DNA of 64,000 nucleotides from Fibrobacter sp. UWR3 (GCF_900143055.1 NZ_FRCW01000012.1:44272-108271); one strand, 5' to 3'; shown: positions 24,783-33,029, counted from the stretch's first letter. A program made the numbers and translations. The notes: generated by a model not told the origin, from the sequence alone.

Positions 24783-25092
24783 GACTCCTATATGTCCCAG
24801 GTTGAGTCATATAGGAAATTTTTGACGGAAAACCTTGAAAAAAAGTTGTTTTTCTGCGTTATTCTGGACTTTTGTCTTGTTTCCTAAATTTTACAATGGG
24901 GGGGGGTATGGACTTTGGCAGGGGCATTACCTATATTTAACAGGATAAACTATAGACGGGGATGTTTTATGAAAAATTTCATTGCTCCAAGGTCCCTGAG
25001 CTTGCCGAAGGGCCGGCTCATAACCATCTTTATGTTGGCGGCATTCTTTGCCCTTTCCGCCTGTGACGATTCTTCGTCGGCGGGTGACGATG
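24744..25092 (+). repeat. ~350-bp direct repeat, copy 1 (palindrome, leader and lipoprotein signal)
   Basis: Matches 27627-27972 with few differences. It holds the P2 palindrome, an inverted repeat CCTATATG/CATATAGG (24788-24820 region), a run of nine G (24898-24906), and the start and signal peptide of a FISUMP gene. Confidence 0.9.
24898..24906 (+). repeat. G9 tract in the FISUMP A leader
   Basis: Nine consecutive G, 62 bp before the lipoprotein ATG and about 25 bp before a TATATT that could be a -10 element. Repeated with the same length at 27778-27786. Confidence 0.8.
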
Positions 25093-26051
25093 ACAATAAC
25101 GTCATTCTGAGCGGCGATAGCCGCGAAGAATCCAGTGATTCTCGTTCCAACGATAAGGACGAAGCAATCTCCAGTAGTGGCAAGTCCAACGATCCCGCCG
25201 AAGTGACCGACGACTCCAGCGACAGCAAGGACAATCTTTCTTCGGCAGGAACATCGACCAAGTCCAGCAATTCGAATACATCTGGAAATGACGCAAAGTC
25301 AAGCAGCTCTGCGGGCAAGGAGGTGTCTTCGTCTAGCGAAGAAATGAAAACCGCCTGGGATTACTTGAATCCGGACATCGATTATGGAGAGTTTACCGAT
25401 GAACGTGATGGACAAGTCTATAAGACGGTTAAAATCGGTGGCCAGGTGTGGATGGCGGAGAACTTGAACTACGCCTACACCGGCGTTCCCTTTGATAACG
25501 ACTACTATACCTCCGATTCCACCAGTTGGTGCTACGACAACGACCCTGCCAATTGCGACAAATACGGTCGTCTTTATACCTGGGCTGCGGCCATGGACAG
25601 CGTGGGTGAGTGGAGCACGAGTGGCAAGGGCTGCGGCTATGGCGAGAATTGTAGCGTCGCTTTGGCGGGCTCAGCGACCTTGGTGCGGGGCGTCTGCCCC
25701 AAGGGCTGGCACTTGCCAAGCAATGATGAATGGAAAGCCCTGTTCACGGCGGTGGAAGGCTCTTCTACGGCGGGTGCCATGCTCAAGTCCGCGACAGGCT
25801 GGAGACGTAGCGGCAAAGATAGCGGCAACGGAATAGATACCTTCGGGTTCTCGGCGCTTCCTGCCGGCATCAGGTACAGCCTTGGGGATTACAACAGCGA
25901 GGGCTACGGCGCGTACTTCTGGAGTTCTACTGAGGACGACAGCGACGACGCGTACGTCATGAATTTGTACTACAGCGGCGCCGGTGCGGGCCTGGGCGGC
26001 TACAGCAAGGACCGTGGTTTCTCCGTCCGTTGCGTCAAGGACTCTGACTAA
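24969..26051 (+). CDS. FISUMP-domain lipoprotein A
   Basis: 360 residues. Lipoprotein signal with Cys32 (FFALSAC); its n-region RSLSLPKG is encoded by a REP-like element. A Ser/Asp-rich linker runs to about 130, then the FISUMP domain: DGQVYKTVKIGGQVWMAENL, WCYDNDPANCDKYGRLYTW, GVCPKGWHLPSNDEWKAL, and the ending GFSVRCVKD. These are the landmarks of the Fibrobacter major paralogous domain (related to the C-lectin-like FGE fold). It is probably exposed on the outer membrane; ligand unknown. Preceded by a leader with G9 tract that is duplicated before lipoprotein B. Confidence 0.92.
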   Translation: MKNFIAPRSLSLPKGRLITIFMLAAFFALSACDDSSSAGDDDNNVILSGDSREESSDSRSNDKDEAISSSGKSNDPAEVTDDSSDSKDNLSSAGTSTKSSNSNTSGNDAKSSSSAGKEVSSSSEEMKTAWDYLNPDIDYGEFTDERDGQVYKTVKIGGQVWMAENLNYAYTGVPFDNDYYTSDSTSWCYDNDPANCDKYGRLYTWAAAMDSVGEWSTSGKGCGYGENCSVALAGSATLVRGVCPKGWHLPSNDEWKALFTAVEGSSTAGAMLKSATGWRRSGKDSGNGIDTFGFSALPAGIRYSLGDYNSEGYGAYFWSSTEDDSDDAYVMNLYYSGAGAGLGGYSKDRGFSVRCVKDSD

Positions 26052-26102
26052 CCCGCCGACGGATTATCAAATCCGAATGGCAATGCTGCCTTAAAACCGC
26101 GT

Positions 26103-26147
26103 TATCTTGCCAAATCTATCATAAAAAAGATGCTTTTGGTGAATTAT
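26103..26147. repeat. P2-like palindrome, copy b (imperfect)
   Basis: TTGCCAAAT at 26107 and TTTTGGTGAA at 26134 with loop CTATCATAAAAAAGATGC, diverged from the other P2 copies. It is the first of two in tandem before ATPase gene 2. Confidence 0.55.
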
Positions 26148-26151
26148 GCCG

Positions 26152-26198
26152 TATAACTTGCCAAATCCATGTGTTTTTATATATATTTGGTAAAGTAT
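26152..26198. repeat. P2 palindrome, copy c (immediately upstream of ATPase gene 2)
   Basis: ATAACTTGCCAAAT (26153-26166) and ATTTGGTAAAGTAT (26185-26198) face each other. The left arm is the exact reverse complement of the right arm of the downstream copy (27650-27663). Confidence 0.7.
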
Positions 26199-26209
26199 AG
26201 GGAGGTCCT

Positions 26210-27640
26210 ATGTCCGAAAAACTGATTGTTGGCAGAAAACGCGAAATATCCCTGTTGAACAGGTTCATCGATAGCGACGAAGCTGAATTTGTCGCTGTCT
26301 ATGGTCGTAGGCGAGTCGGCAAGACTTATCTCGTGAAGGGCCTTTTCCATAAAAACTTTTCTTTTTACATGACGGGGTTGGCCAATTCCGATCTCAAAAA
26401 GCAATTGCAGAATTTTACGGATGCCTTTTCGCAATATTTTTCAAAGAAGGCAACCGTCAAAAATTGGTTTGACGCGTTCAATCTCTTGCGCGACGAACTA
26501 TCGAAATTGCGTAAAACCAAGAAAATCATTTTCATTGATGAACTGCCGTGGTTCGATACCGCACGGTCTGACTTTGTAAGCGCCCTGGAACATTTCTGGA
26601 ATTCGTGGGCCTCCGATGACCCGACCATAAAGTTGATTGTCTGTGGTTCTGCCACGTCGTGGATGATGAACAAGCTCATCAACAACAAGGGTGGTCTGCA
26701 TAACCGCGTAACGCACCAGATAAAACTTTCTCCGTTCACCCTTGGCGAATGCGAAGAATTTTTGAAGGCAAAAAATTTCACCATGGACCGTTTTGAAATC
26801 GCTCAGTTCTACATGGTTTTTGGGGGGATTCCGTATTACTTGAAACTCCTGGACAAAGGCGAAAGCCTTGCACAGAATGTGGACAGACTTTTGTTCAGCG
26901 AAGATGGCGAACTCCGCAACGAATTTCACAACTTGTATCACGCGTTGTTCCGCAATTCCGAAAAATACATTGCCATCGTAGAAGTTCTTGCTCAAAAGAA
27001 AAAGGGGATAACCAGGAACACGTTAATCAAGGAACTTTCAGTCGAAAGTAGCGGGGGCGTGTCCAAGGCCTTGGACGATCTTGAAAATTGCGGATTCATT
27101 AGGCGTTATAGTCCCTTTGGCAAGAAGACCAAAGACGAACTGATTCAACTCGTCGATTTCTACACGCTTTTCTATTTCAGGTTCCTCGCGAAACGGGCGA
27201 AGGGTCGCCGCAACCAATGGCTGCAAATCCAGGGTAAGCCTGAATACAACAGTTGGTGCGGCTACGCATTCGAAATGCTGTGCCTTCAGCATTATCCGCA
27301 AATCCTGAACGCACTCGGAATCTCTGGAATAGAAAGTGCCCCATGTAGCTGGATATATACGGGGAAAGACGGCGCACAATTCGACCTTCTGATCGACCGC
27401 ATCGACAACGTCATCAACATCTGTGAAATGAAGTTTTCGACCAGCCCCTACGAAGTCACGCAGCATTACTTGACGGAACTCCTCGAAAAAGTCAAGCTGT
27501 TCAAGGAATCCACTAAGACCCGCAAGTCACCGATGCTTACCTTCGTGACATCGCTCGGTCTAAAACCCAATTCCTGCGCCAGGCAGATTCCAAAATCAAT
27601 CTCTTTGGATGTCTTATATAATTCGCCAAATCTACCATAA
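26210..27640 (+). CDS. ATPase_2/DUF234-type AAA ATPase with C-terminal nuclease-like motif (gene 2)
   Basis: 476 residues; ATG at 26210 preceded by GGGAGGT. Walker A YGRRRVGKTYL, Walker B KIIFIDELPWFDT, then LIVCGSATSWM. Family landmarks are GGIPYYLKLL, a winged helix (GITRNTLIKELSVESSGGVS), FYTLFYFRF and a C-terminal AQFDLLIDRIDNVINICEMKFS, again D...E-x-K as in restriction-like nucleases. Clearly the same architecture as the gene at 23343 but distant in sequence. Its last six codons (NSPNLP) and stop lie in the downstream P2 palindrome. Confidence 0.87.
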   Translation: MSEKLIVGRKREISLLNRFIDSDEAEFVAVYGRRRVGKTYLVKGLFHKNFSFYMTGLANSDLKKQLQNFTDAFSQYFSKKATVKNWFDAFNLLRDELSKLRKTKKIIFIDELPWFDTARSDFVSALEHFWNSWASDDPTIKLIVCGSATSWMMNKLINNKGGLHNRVTHQIKLSPFTLGECEEFLKAKNFTMDRFEIAQFYMVFGGIPYYLKLLDKGESLAQNVDRLLFSEDGELRNEFHNLYHALFRNSEKYIAIVEVLAQKKKGITRNTLIKELSVESSGGVSKALDDLENCGFIRRYSPFGKKTKDELIQLVDFYTLFYFRFLAKRAKGRRNQWLQIQGKPEYNSWCGYAFEMLCLQHYPQILNALGISGIESAPCSWIYTGKDGAQFDLLIDRIDNVINICEMKFSTSPYEVTQHYLTELLEKVKLFKESTKTRKSPMLTFVTSLGLKPNSCARQIPKSISLDVLYNSPNLP

Positions 27641-27663
27641 AATGCCTACATTTGGCAAGTTAT
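27618..27663. repeat. P2 palindrome, copy d (contains the ATPase 2 stop codon)
   Basis: ATAATTCGCCAAAT (27618-27631) and ATTTGGCAAGTTAT (27650-27663); the TAA stop is at 27638-27640 in the loop. Confidence 0.8.
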
Positions 27664-27972
27664 GACTCCTATATGTCCTAAGTTGAGTCATATAGGAAAT
27701 TTTTGACGGAAAACCTTGAAAAAAGTTGTTTTTCTGCGTTATTCTGGACTTTTGTCTTGTTTCCTAAACTTTACAATGGGGGGGGGTATGGACTTTGGCA
27801 GGGGCATTACCTATATTTAATAGGATAAACTATAGACGGGGATGTTTTATGAAAAATTTCATTGCTCCAAGGTCCCTGAGCTTGCCGAAGGGCCGGCTCA
27901 TAACCATCTTCTTGTTGGCGGCATTCTTCGCCCTTTCCGCCTGCGACGATTCGTCGTCGGCGGGTGACGATG
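27627..27972 (+). repeat. ~350-bp direct repeat, copy 2
   Basis: Second copy of 24744-25092, including the P2 right arm, inverted repeat, G9 tract (27778-27786) and lipoprotein signal. Recombination between the copies would remove lipoprotein A and ATPase 2 together. Confidence 0.9.
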
Positions 27973-28988
27973 AAACAGGTGTTTCCAGTTCGTCTGTAGA
28001 GTCGCCTGATTCGAGTGTCACCCTGAGCGGAGCGTCAGCGGAGTCGAATGGGTCTAGTAACGAAAATATGGAAAAAGACAAGTCTTCCAGTAGTGTCAAG
28101 GGTTCCGAGCCCGCCGAAGTGTCCAGCAGTTCCGCAAAAGAAATAAAGAACTCGTCCGACTCCAAGAGTTCAAGTTCTGTGAAGACTGGTGGTTCTTCCA
28201 GCAGTAATAAGGATAAATCTAGTTCGTCGGTGAGTTCGTCTTCGAGTGAAAAGCAAAGTAGTAGTTCTGTAGGATCGTCTAGTTCTTCTGTGAAGCGTTC
28301 TTCGTCATCAGTCGCTTCGAGTAGTAGCTTCGTAAAACAGGACTATACTAGTCCAAATCTTTCGTATGGTGTATTTGAATATGAACAACGCAAATACAAG
28401 TATTTGACTGTGACAGGAAAAGATACTAATAATAAAGCTGCAACAATCGATGTTATGGCGGAAAACCTGAATGTTGGTATAATGATTGATGGTTCTGAGA
28501 ATCAATCAGACAACTCTAAAGTTGAACGCTATTGCTATGACAATGATACCACAAAATGTGCAAATTACGGTGGACTTTACCAATGGGCAGAAATGATGGG
28601 CTTCAACGATAGTTGTAATACCAAGAGTTGTGCTCACTTGATTCAAAAAAACCACCAAGGGATTTGCCCAGATGGTTGGCGTTTGCTTACATACAATGAC
28701 TTCAATATTGTCATGAAGGCTGAAAATAATGATGCTGGTTGGAAAGGGGTAAATACCACTGCGTTTGGAGGATTAAATTATACGGGATATAGTTTGGTTG
28801 GCGCGGGATATAATTGGAGACACACTTTTACAGGACTAAAAGAAGGAACATACTGGTTTTATCCTGAAGAATCTAAAACATATACTAAAGAAGCTGCATA
28901 TTGTGGTTATGCGATAAAAGGTGATGGTGGAACGAGAATTGAACAATACAAAACGGAAGGATTTTCCGTCCGTTGCGCTCGAAATTAA
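27849..28988 (+). CDS. FISUMP-domain lipoprotein B
   Basis: 379 residues. The first 32 are nearly identical to lipoprotein A (same signal, LSAC lipobox). A long Ser-rich linker with SSSS blocks runs to about 165. The domain portion includes IDVMAENLNVG, RYCYDNDTTKCANYGGLYQW, HQGICPDGWRLLTYNDF and GFSVRCARN. It is closer to lipoproteins C and D in the domain than to A, so head and domain have different histories. A LEPR-XLL gene follows 34 bp later. Confidence 0.92.
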   Translation: MKNFIAPRSLSLPKGRLITIFLLAAFFALSACDDSSSAGDDETGVSSSSVESPDSSVTLSGASAESNGSSNENMEKDKSSSSVKGSEPAEVSSSSAKEIKNSSDSKSSSSVKTGGSSSSNKDKSSSSVSSSSSEKQSSSSVGSSSSSVKRSSSSVASSSSFVKQDYTSPNLSYGVFEYEQRKYKYLTVTGKDTNNKAATIDVMAENLNVGIMIDGSENQSDNSKVERYCYDNDTTKCANYGGLYQWAEMMGFNDSCNTKSCAHLIQKNHQGICPDGWRLLTYNDFNIVMKAENNDAGWKGVNTTAFGGLNYTGYSLVGAGYNWRHTFTGLKEGTYWFYPEESKTYTKEAAYCGYAIKGDGGTRIEQYKTEGFSVRCARN

Positions 28989-29022
28989 CTTTTTACTGAA
29001 ATCACTTTACATTGGGTAAAAA

Positions 29023-29463
29023 ATGGATAAACGAAATTGTAAAAAAGGCTCTAGCCGTAATAATTTCAAAATCGAACAACTCGAACCCCGCATGATGATG
29101 AATGCGGATGTTGTTTTAGATGACTTTGGGGACAATATATCCAATGTTTCAACTACAGTTGAAAGTGCCTTGAATGAAGTTGATGATTTGCGGTTGTCTG
29201 GACTTGGCTTGAATGAGTCTCTTGATTCTGCTTCTGCATATTTTTCTGGTGTCGGCTCAAATATACGGTCTTTGGTATCTACGGCATTCGAGAACTATAG
29301 AGATGCATTGCCCGATGGGACAACATCTGTCCCCTTGGCTGCACTTGTTTCTGGATTGAACACGAATCTCCCAGATCAGTTACCGTCAAATATTGGAAAT
29401 CCCGTTTTTAGTGCCCCAAATAATGATACACTCAAGCTAGATTTTGATGTTCTTGCCGCCTAG
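29023..29463 (+). CDS. LEPR-XLL-motif protein, short form
   Basis: 146 residues. A basic Asn/Lys/Arg-rich N-terminus leads to FKIEQLEPRMMMNAD at about 16-30, the LEPR-XLL signature that opens many very large secreted repeat proteins. The following 115 residues are acidic and Ser/Leu-rich, with no transmembrane segment or repeat, and end at a normal stop. Normal family members run to hundreds or thousands of residues, so this is either truncated or a distinct small type. It is the longest of three such genes, each placed directly after a FISUMP lipoprotein. Confidence 0.75.
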   Translation: MDKRNCKKGSSRNNFKIEQLEPRMMMNADVVLDDFGDNISNVSTTVESALNEVDDLRLSGLGLNESLDSASAYFSGVGSNIRSLVSTAFENYRDALPDGTTSVPLAALVSGLNTNLPDQLPSNIGNPVFSAPNNDTLKLDFDVLAA

Positions 29464-29466
29464 CGG

Positions 29467-29502
29467 GATAATTCCACACCCCACACTACACATTGCTTCT
29501 GC
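29467..29502 (+). repeat. Trailer repeat after a LEPR gene (1)
   Basis: ATTCCACACCCCACACTACA followed by CATTGCTTCTGC. The same trailer follows the LEPR genes at 31664 and 33051 and also occurs alone at 34505. Confidence 0.65.
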
Positions 29503-29540
29503 CTGTTGATTCTGGGTAAAAAAATTTATATATTGACGGT

Positions 29541-29918
29541 ATGGCGCAGCCTTTGTCGAAAATCAGCATCCTTGAACCCCTTTGCTGGGATTCAAGCGTG
29601 AGTGCCGAGACGCTCCTTCCCCTGGTGGACGGGACGGTGTCTTCGGTTGGGGGCATATCCCGTGAAGCCCTGTTCCTGCGTTCGCTGGAGCGGGTGCCGT
29701 GGCACAACCTGGTAGTGCTGTGGGGCGGGGCGGAAAACTGTGCAAAACTTTATACGGAAAAGGTCCGAAGGGGGCTTCGCAATGGCGACTTCAGACAAAA
29801 ATACGATTTCGCTTTCGGAATTCTACGAGGAGAACCTGTACAGGCTCCAAGATGGGGTTCTGAATATTGTGAAAAACTGCGGCACACCTTTGTATCTGAC
29901 CGGTGGAACCGCGCTTAG
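29541..29918 (+). CDS. Probable antitoxin partner of the AbiEii toxin
   Basis: 125 residues. N-terminus ISILEPLCWDSSVSAETLLP, then REALFLRSLERVPWHNLV and a C-terminus with FRQKYDFAFGILRG and FVSDRWNRA. Small proteins with a similar layout precede AbiEii genes in other anaerobes (recollection, not a search). The last 137 bp overlap the toxin gene in another frame, and both frames look protein-like there. It lacks the winged helix of the AbiEi protein at 19058. Confidence 0.55.
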   Translation: MAQPLSKISILEPLCWDSSVSAETLLPLVDGTVSSVGGISREALFLRSLERVPWHNLVVLWGGAENCAKLYTEKVRRGLRNGDFRQKYDFAFGILRGEPVQAPRWGSEYCEKLRHTFVSDRWNRA

Positions 29919-30510
29919 CAGGGCGTATTACCGCCACCGCTATTCAGACGACCTGGATTTCTTTGTCAACAACGACAATTCCTTCAATCAGTATGTCGAC
30001 GCCGTTCTAGATGGTCTTCGAAAGGCCGGCTATGACTGGAGTGTCGAAACGGGATTTGTCAAGTCTCCCGATTTCAGGACCCTTGTCTTAAGACATCCCG
30101 ATTTCCAGATGGGGCTGAAACTCGATTTCGTAAACGATGTCGCCGCACACTATGGCGAGATAACCGAAACGGACCTGTTCTACAGGACGGATTCTGTCAG
30201 GAACATTCTTTCGAATAAGGTGACCGCGATTTTCAGGATGTCGGCAAAGGACATTGTGGATATCCATCGGATATGCCTGAACGAAAAATTCGAATGGCGG
30301 GAAGTCTTTGAAGAAGTCAGGGAAAAGGAACTGGGCGTAGAACCATTAGATGTTTCCCAGGTCATGCAGGGAATAACGCAGGCTGCGTTTGAGAGTATCA
30401 AGTGGAAATGCGGATTGACCTTTGCCGAGTTCAAGCGGGACATCGATATGATTGCCGCCGACATGCTTTGCCTGAAGGACAACGGCTTGAACGACAGGAG
30501 TATGAAATGA
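29782..30510 (+). CDS. AbiEii-type nucleotidyltransferase toxin (second system)
   Basis: 242 residues from ATG at 29782 (upstream GGGGGC); a GTG at 29740 is possible. Signature PLYLTGGTALSRAYYRHRYSDDLDFF contains the Gly-Gly-Thr and the D-D-L-D acidic cluster. The rest follows the family: LKLDFVNDVAAHYG, NILSNKVTAIFRMSAKDIVDI. It is distant from the toxin at 18192. Its TGA overlaps the start of FISUMP lipoprotein C by 4 bp (ATGA), an odd coupling of a toxin to a surface protein. Confidence 0.88.
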   Translation: MATSDKNTISLSEFYEENLYRLQDGVLNIVKNCGTPLYLTGGTALSRAYYRHRYSDDLDFFVNNDNSFNQYVDAVLDGLRKAGYDWSVETGFVKSPDFRTLVLRHPDFQMGLKLDFVNDVAAHYGEITETDLFYRTDSVRNILSNKVTAIFRMSAKDIVDIHRICLNEKFEWREVFEEVREKELGVEPLDVSQVMQGITQAAFESIKWKCGLTFAEFKRDIDMIAADMLCLKDNGLNDRSMK

Positions 30511-31646
30511 AAACGATAAAGAAAATTGGCTTGGTGAGTGCTGTCGCGGTTGCGATGCTTGCGTTCTCGGCTTGCGATGACTCTTCGTCGGCGGGTGGCG
30601 ACGAAACGGGTGTTTCCAGTTCGTCTGTAGAGTCGCCTGATTCGAGTGTCACCCTGAGTCCTTCGACAAGTTCAGGACAGGCTCCGGAGTCAGCGGAGTC
30701 GAATGGGTCTAGTGACGAAAATATGGAAAAAGACAAGTCATCGAGTAGTGAGAATAAGTCTAGCAGTTCCGCAAAAGAAACAAAAGTATCTTCTGATTCC
30801 AAGAGTTCCAGTTCCGTAAAGTCAGGAGATTCTTCAAGCAGTAAGAAGGACAACTCTAGTTCGTCGGTGAATTCATCTTCTAGCGAAAAGCAAAATAGCT
30901 CTTCTTCTACAAAGCAATCATCATCGTCAGTTGTTTCTAGCAGTAGCGGAGAGTATGTTCCATATGATCATTGGGCTGTTCTTGGTCCCCGTCGTGCTGA
31001 CAGTGTGTTTAAACAATTTGTGGACACAAGGAATAATCGGTCCTACTATTATTTAACCATTTACAACAAGGTTCATTCAGATTCGTTGACTGTGTTTGCG
31101 GAAAATCTGAATATTGGTGAAATGGTTGATGGGGCAAAGGACCAATCGGATAACGATAAAATAGAACGCTACTGTTATGACAACGATACGACGAATTGCG
31201 ACCGATACGGGGGGCTTTACCAGTGGGCGGAAATGATGGGCTTCAATGATAGTTGTAATACCAAAAGTTGCGCTCATTTGATTGATGAAAATCATCAGGG
31301 AATTTGTCCGCAAGATTGGCGAATAATGACATATGATGATTTCCAATTTATTTTGAAATCAGAAAATGTTACACATGGCATTGATGACCTAAAAACGCAA
31401 AATGGTTTTGGGGGGTATAATACCACTGGATTTAGTGTAGTCGGACCGGGATATAACTGGGATCATACATTTAGGGGTTTCCAAGAGTCAACTTACTTCT
31501 TCTATCCCCAGGAACGTGATGATTCGACGACAATTCCTTCTGGTATGTCGCGAGGAACAACATCAACTTCTCATACATGGAAATTGAAAACACATGGTTT
31601 TTCTGTTCGTTGCGTGATGATTTATAAGAAGTCTGAAAATAATTAA
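30507..31646 (+). CDS. FISUMP-domain lipoprotein C
   Basis: 379 residues. Signal MKTIKKIGLVSAVAVAMLAF with Cys23 differs from that of A and B. The Ser-rich linker contains LSPSTSSGQAPESAES, an in-frame REP-derived insertion absent from B and D. Domain landmarks are SLTVFAENLNIG, RYCYDNDTTNCDRYGGLYQW, HQGICPQDWRIMTYDDF and HGFSVRCVM. Translation is probably coupled to the upstream AbiEii gene; GGAG is just before the ATG. Followed 17 bp later by a 34-codon LEPR gene. Confidence 0.92.
   Translation: MKTIKKIGLVSAVAVAMLAFSACDDSSSAGGDETGVSSSSVESPDSSVTLSPSTSSGQAPESAESNGSSDENMEKDKSSSSENKSSSSAKETKVSSDSKSSSSVKSGDSSSSKKDNSSSSVNSSSSEKQNSSSSTKQSSSSVVSSSSGEYVPYDHWAVLGPRRADSVFKQFVDTRNNRSYYYLTIYNKVHSDSLTVFAENLNIGEMVDGAKDQSDNDKIERYCYDNDTTNCDRYGGLYQWAEMMGFNDSCNTKSCAHLIDENHQGICPQDWRIMTYDDFQFILKSENVTHGIDDLKTQNGFGGYNTTGFSVVGPGYNWDHTFRGFQESTYFFYPQERDDSTTIPSGMSRGTTSTSHTWKLKTHGFSVRCVMIYKKSENN
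30656..30692 (+). repeat. REP-like element inserted in the linker of lipoprotein C
   Basis: CCTTCGACAAGTTCAGGACA and the following GGCTCCGGAG interrupt a stretch that is otherwise shared base for base with lipoproteins B (28021) and D (31981). Insertion keeps the frame. Confidence 0.8.
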
Positions 31647-31663
31647 AAAAATAAAGGTTTCAT

Positions 31664-31768
31664 ATGTTTAAAGCAAATAACAAAAAGAATAGAAACAATA
31701 AGAATCGCATGAACAACTACCGCATTGAATCTCTTGAACCGAGATTCATGATGGATTTTGCGGTATAA
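31664..31768 (+). CDS. 34-residue LEPR-XLL mini-gene
   Basis: ATG at 31664 after AAAGG. The product starts MFKANNKKNRNNKNRMNN, then YRIESLEPRFMMDFAV and stop. It has the basic head and the complete IExLEPRxMM motif at the same distance from the start as the 146-residue protein at 29023, but ends five residues after the motif. Start codon, ribosome binding site and head are well formed, which argues for selection on this short product or for a very recent truncation. Confidence 0.65.
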   Translation: MFKANNKKNRNNKNRMNNYRIESLEPRFMMDFAV

Positions 31769-31800
31769 ATTCCACATTCCATATTTCACATTGCTTGGTT
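31769..31800 (+). repeat. Trailer repeat after a LEPR gene (2)
   Basis: ATTCCACATTCCATATTTCA followed by CATTGCTTGGTTTGTGGGT, a diverged copy of the trailer at 29467. Confidence 0.5.
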
Positions 31801-31835
31801 TGTGGGTGGTGAAAATTTTTACAGGAGATAATGGT

Positions 31836-33029
31836 ATGAAGTGTGTCAAGGGTCTTGGTTTCTTGTGGGTGGCGGTGCTCGCGGCATTCTTCGCCCTTTC
31901 CGCCTGCGATGACTCTTCGTCGGCTAGTTCCGATGAAACAAGTGTTTCCAGTTCGTCTGTAGAGTCGCCTGATTCGAGTGTCACCCTGAGCGGAGCGTCA
32001 GCGGAGTCGAATGGGTCTAGTAACGAAAATATGGAAAAAGACAAGTCGTCTAGTAGTTTCAAGGGATCTGAACCTGTCGAAGTATCAAGCAGTTCCGCGA
32101 AAGAATCAAAGAACTCGTCCGACTCCAAGAGTTCAAGTTCCGTAAAGACTGGTGATTCTTCAAGCAGTAAGAAGGACAACTCCAGTTCGTCGGTGAATTC
32201 GTCTTCGAGTGAAATAACCGACTATGTTGGGTTGCCCTGTGAAGGCATACTTTCAGATGGAAATACGGGAAAAATATATTTGTGCGTAGATGGACGATAT
32301 GTGCTCTACGTGCCTACGGAAAGTTCCAGTTCTGGGCCCTATGAACCGTTCGATCAAACACTGCCTTTGAGGGGGCTATTATCCGATAAATATAAGACCT
32401 TTACTGACACGCGTAACGGACGTGTTTATAATTACTTGACGATTGTCGGCCGTGATACGAATAATGTCAAGGACTCCATACAAGTCATGGCTCAGAACTT
32501 GAATATCGCCGATGTCACCTTGAAGGTTGGTGAAAACATGACCAATGATGATAAAATTGAGCGCTATTGCTACGATGATGATACCACAAACTGTGACCGT
32601 TACGGAGGACTTTACCAGTGGGCGGAGGCTTTACAGTTGCCGAGTCGTTGCAATACCGAAAGCTGTGCAAGCCTTATACAGCCCAACCACCAGGGCATTT
32701 GCCCCGATGGTTGGCGCATGATGAATGCAAATGATTTTCGAATCGCTCTGACGAGTACCGATGACTTTGCGAATGGCCTTCGTTCCGGTTATTATTTCTC
32801 CGGCAGCAACAAAAGTGGACTTTCGCTTACTGGGTCGGGCAGGTATTTTCACCAAAAAGGATATGAAGATTTAGATGAAGCTTTTTATATGTATTACCCT
32901 GTGGAATATGTATTTGGAGATGTTATTCGAGGTTCAATGCAGTACGTGACTCGTTATGAGAATAATGTAGGACCTGGTGGGCTTGAAAAATACTGCGCCC
33001 TTTCCGTCCGTTGTGTCAAATTAAAATAA
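31836..33029 (+). CDS. FISUMP-domain lipoprotein D
   Basis: 397 residues from ATG at 31836 (AGGAGA 9 bp upstream). Signal MKCVKGLGFLWVAVLAAFFA with Cys24. The Ser-rich linker is shared with B and C up to about 128, then a unique insert (DYVGLPCEGILSDGNTGKIY, ending PTESSSSGPYEPF) precedes the domain. Landmarks: SIQVMAQNLNIA, RYCYDDDTTNCDRYGGLYQW, HQGICPDGWRMMNANDF, LSVRCVKLK. Followed 21 bp later by a 32-codon LEPR gene. Confidence 0.92.
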   Translation: MKCVKGLGFLWVAVLAAFFALSACDDSSSASSDETSVSSSSVESPDSSVTLSGASAESNGSSNENMEKDKSSSSFKGSEPVEVSSSSAKESKNSSDSKSSSSVKTGDSSSSKKDNSSSSVNSSSSEITDYVGLPCEGILSDGNTGKIYLCVDGRYVLYVPTESSSSGPYEPFDQTLPLRGLLSDKYKTFTDTRNGRVYNYLTIVGRDTNNVKDSIQVMAQNLNIADVTLKVGENMTNDDKIERYCYDDDTTNCDRYGGLYQWAEALQLPSRCNTESCASLIQPNHQGICPDGWRMMNANDFRIALTSTDDFANGLRSGYYFSGSNKSGLSLTGSGRYFHQKGYEDLDEAFYMYYPVEYVFGDVIRGSMQYVTRYENNVGPGGLEKYCALSVRCVKLK

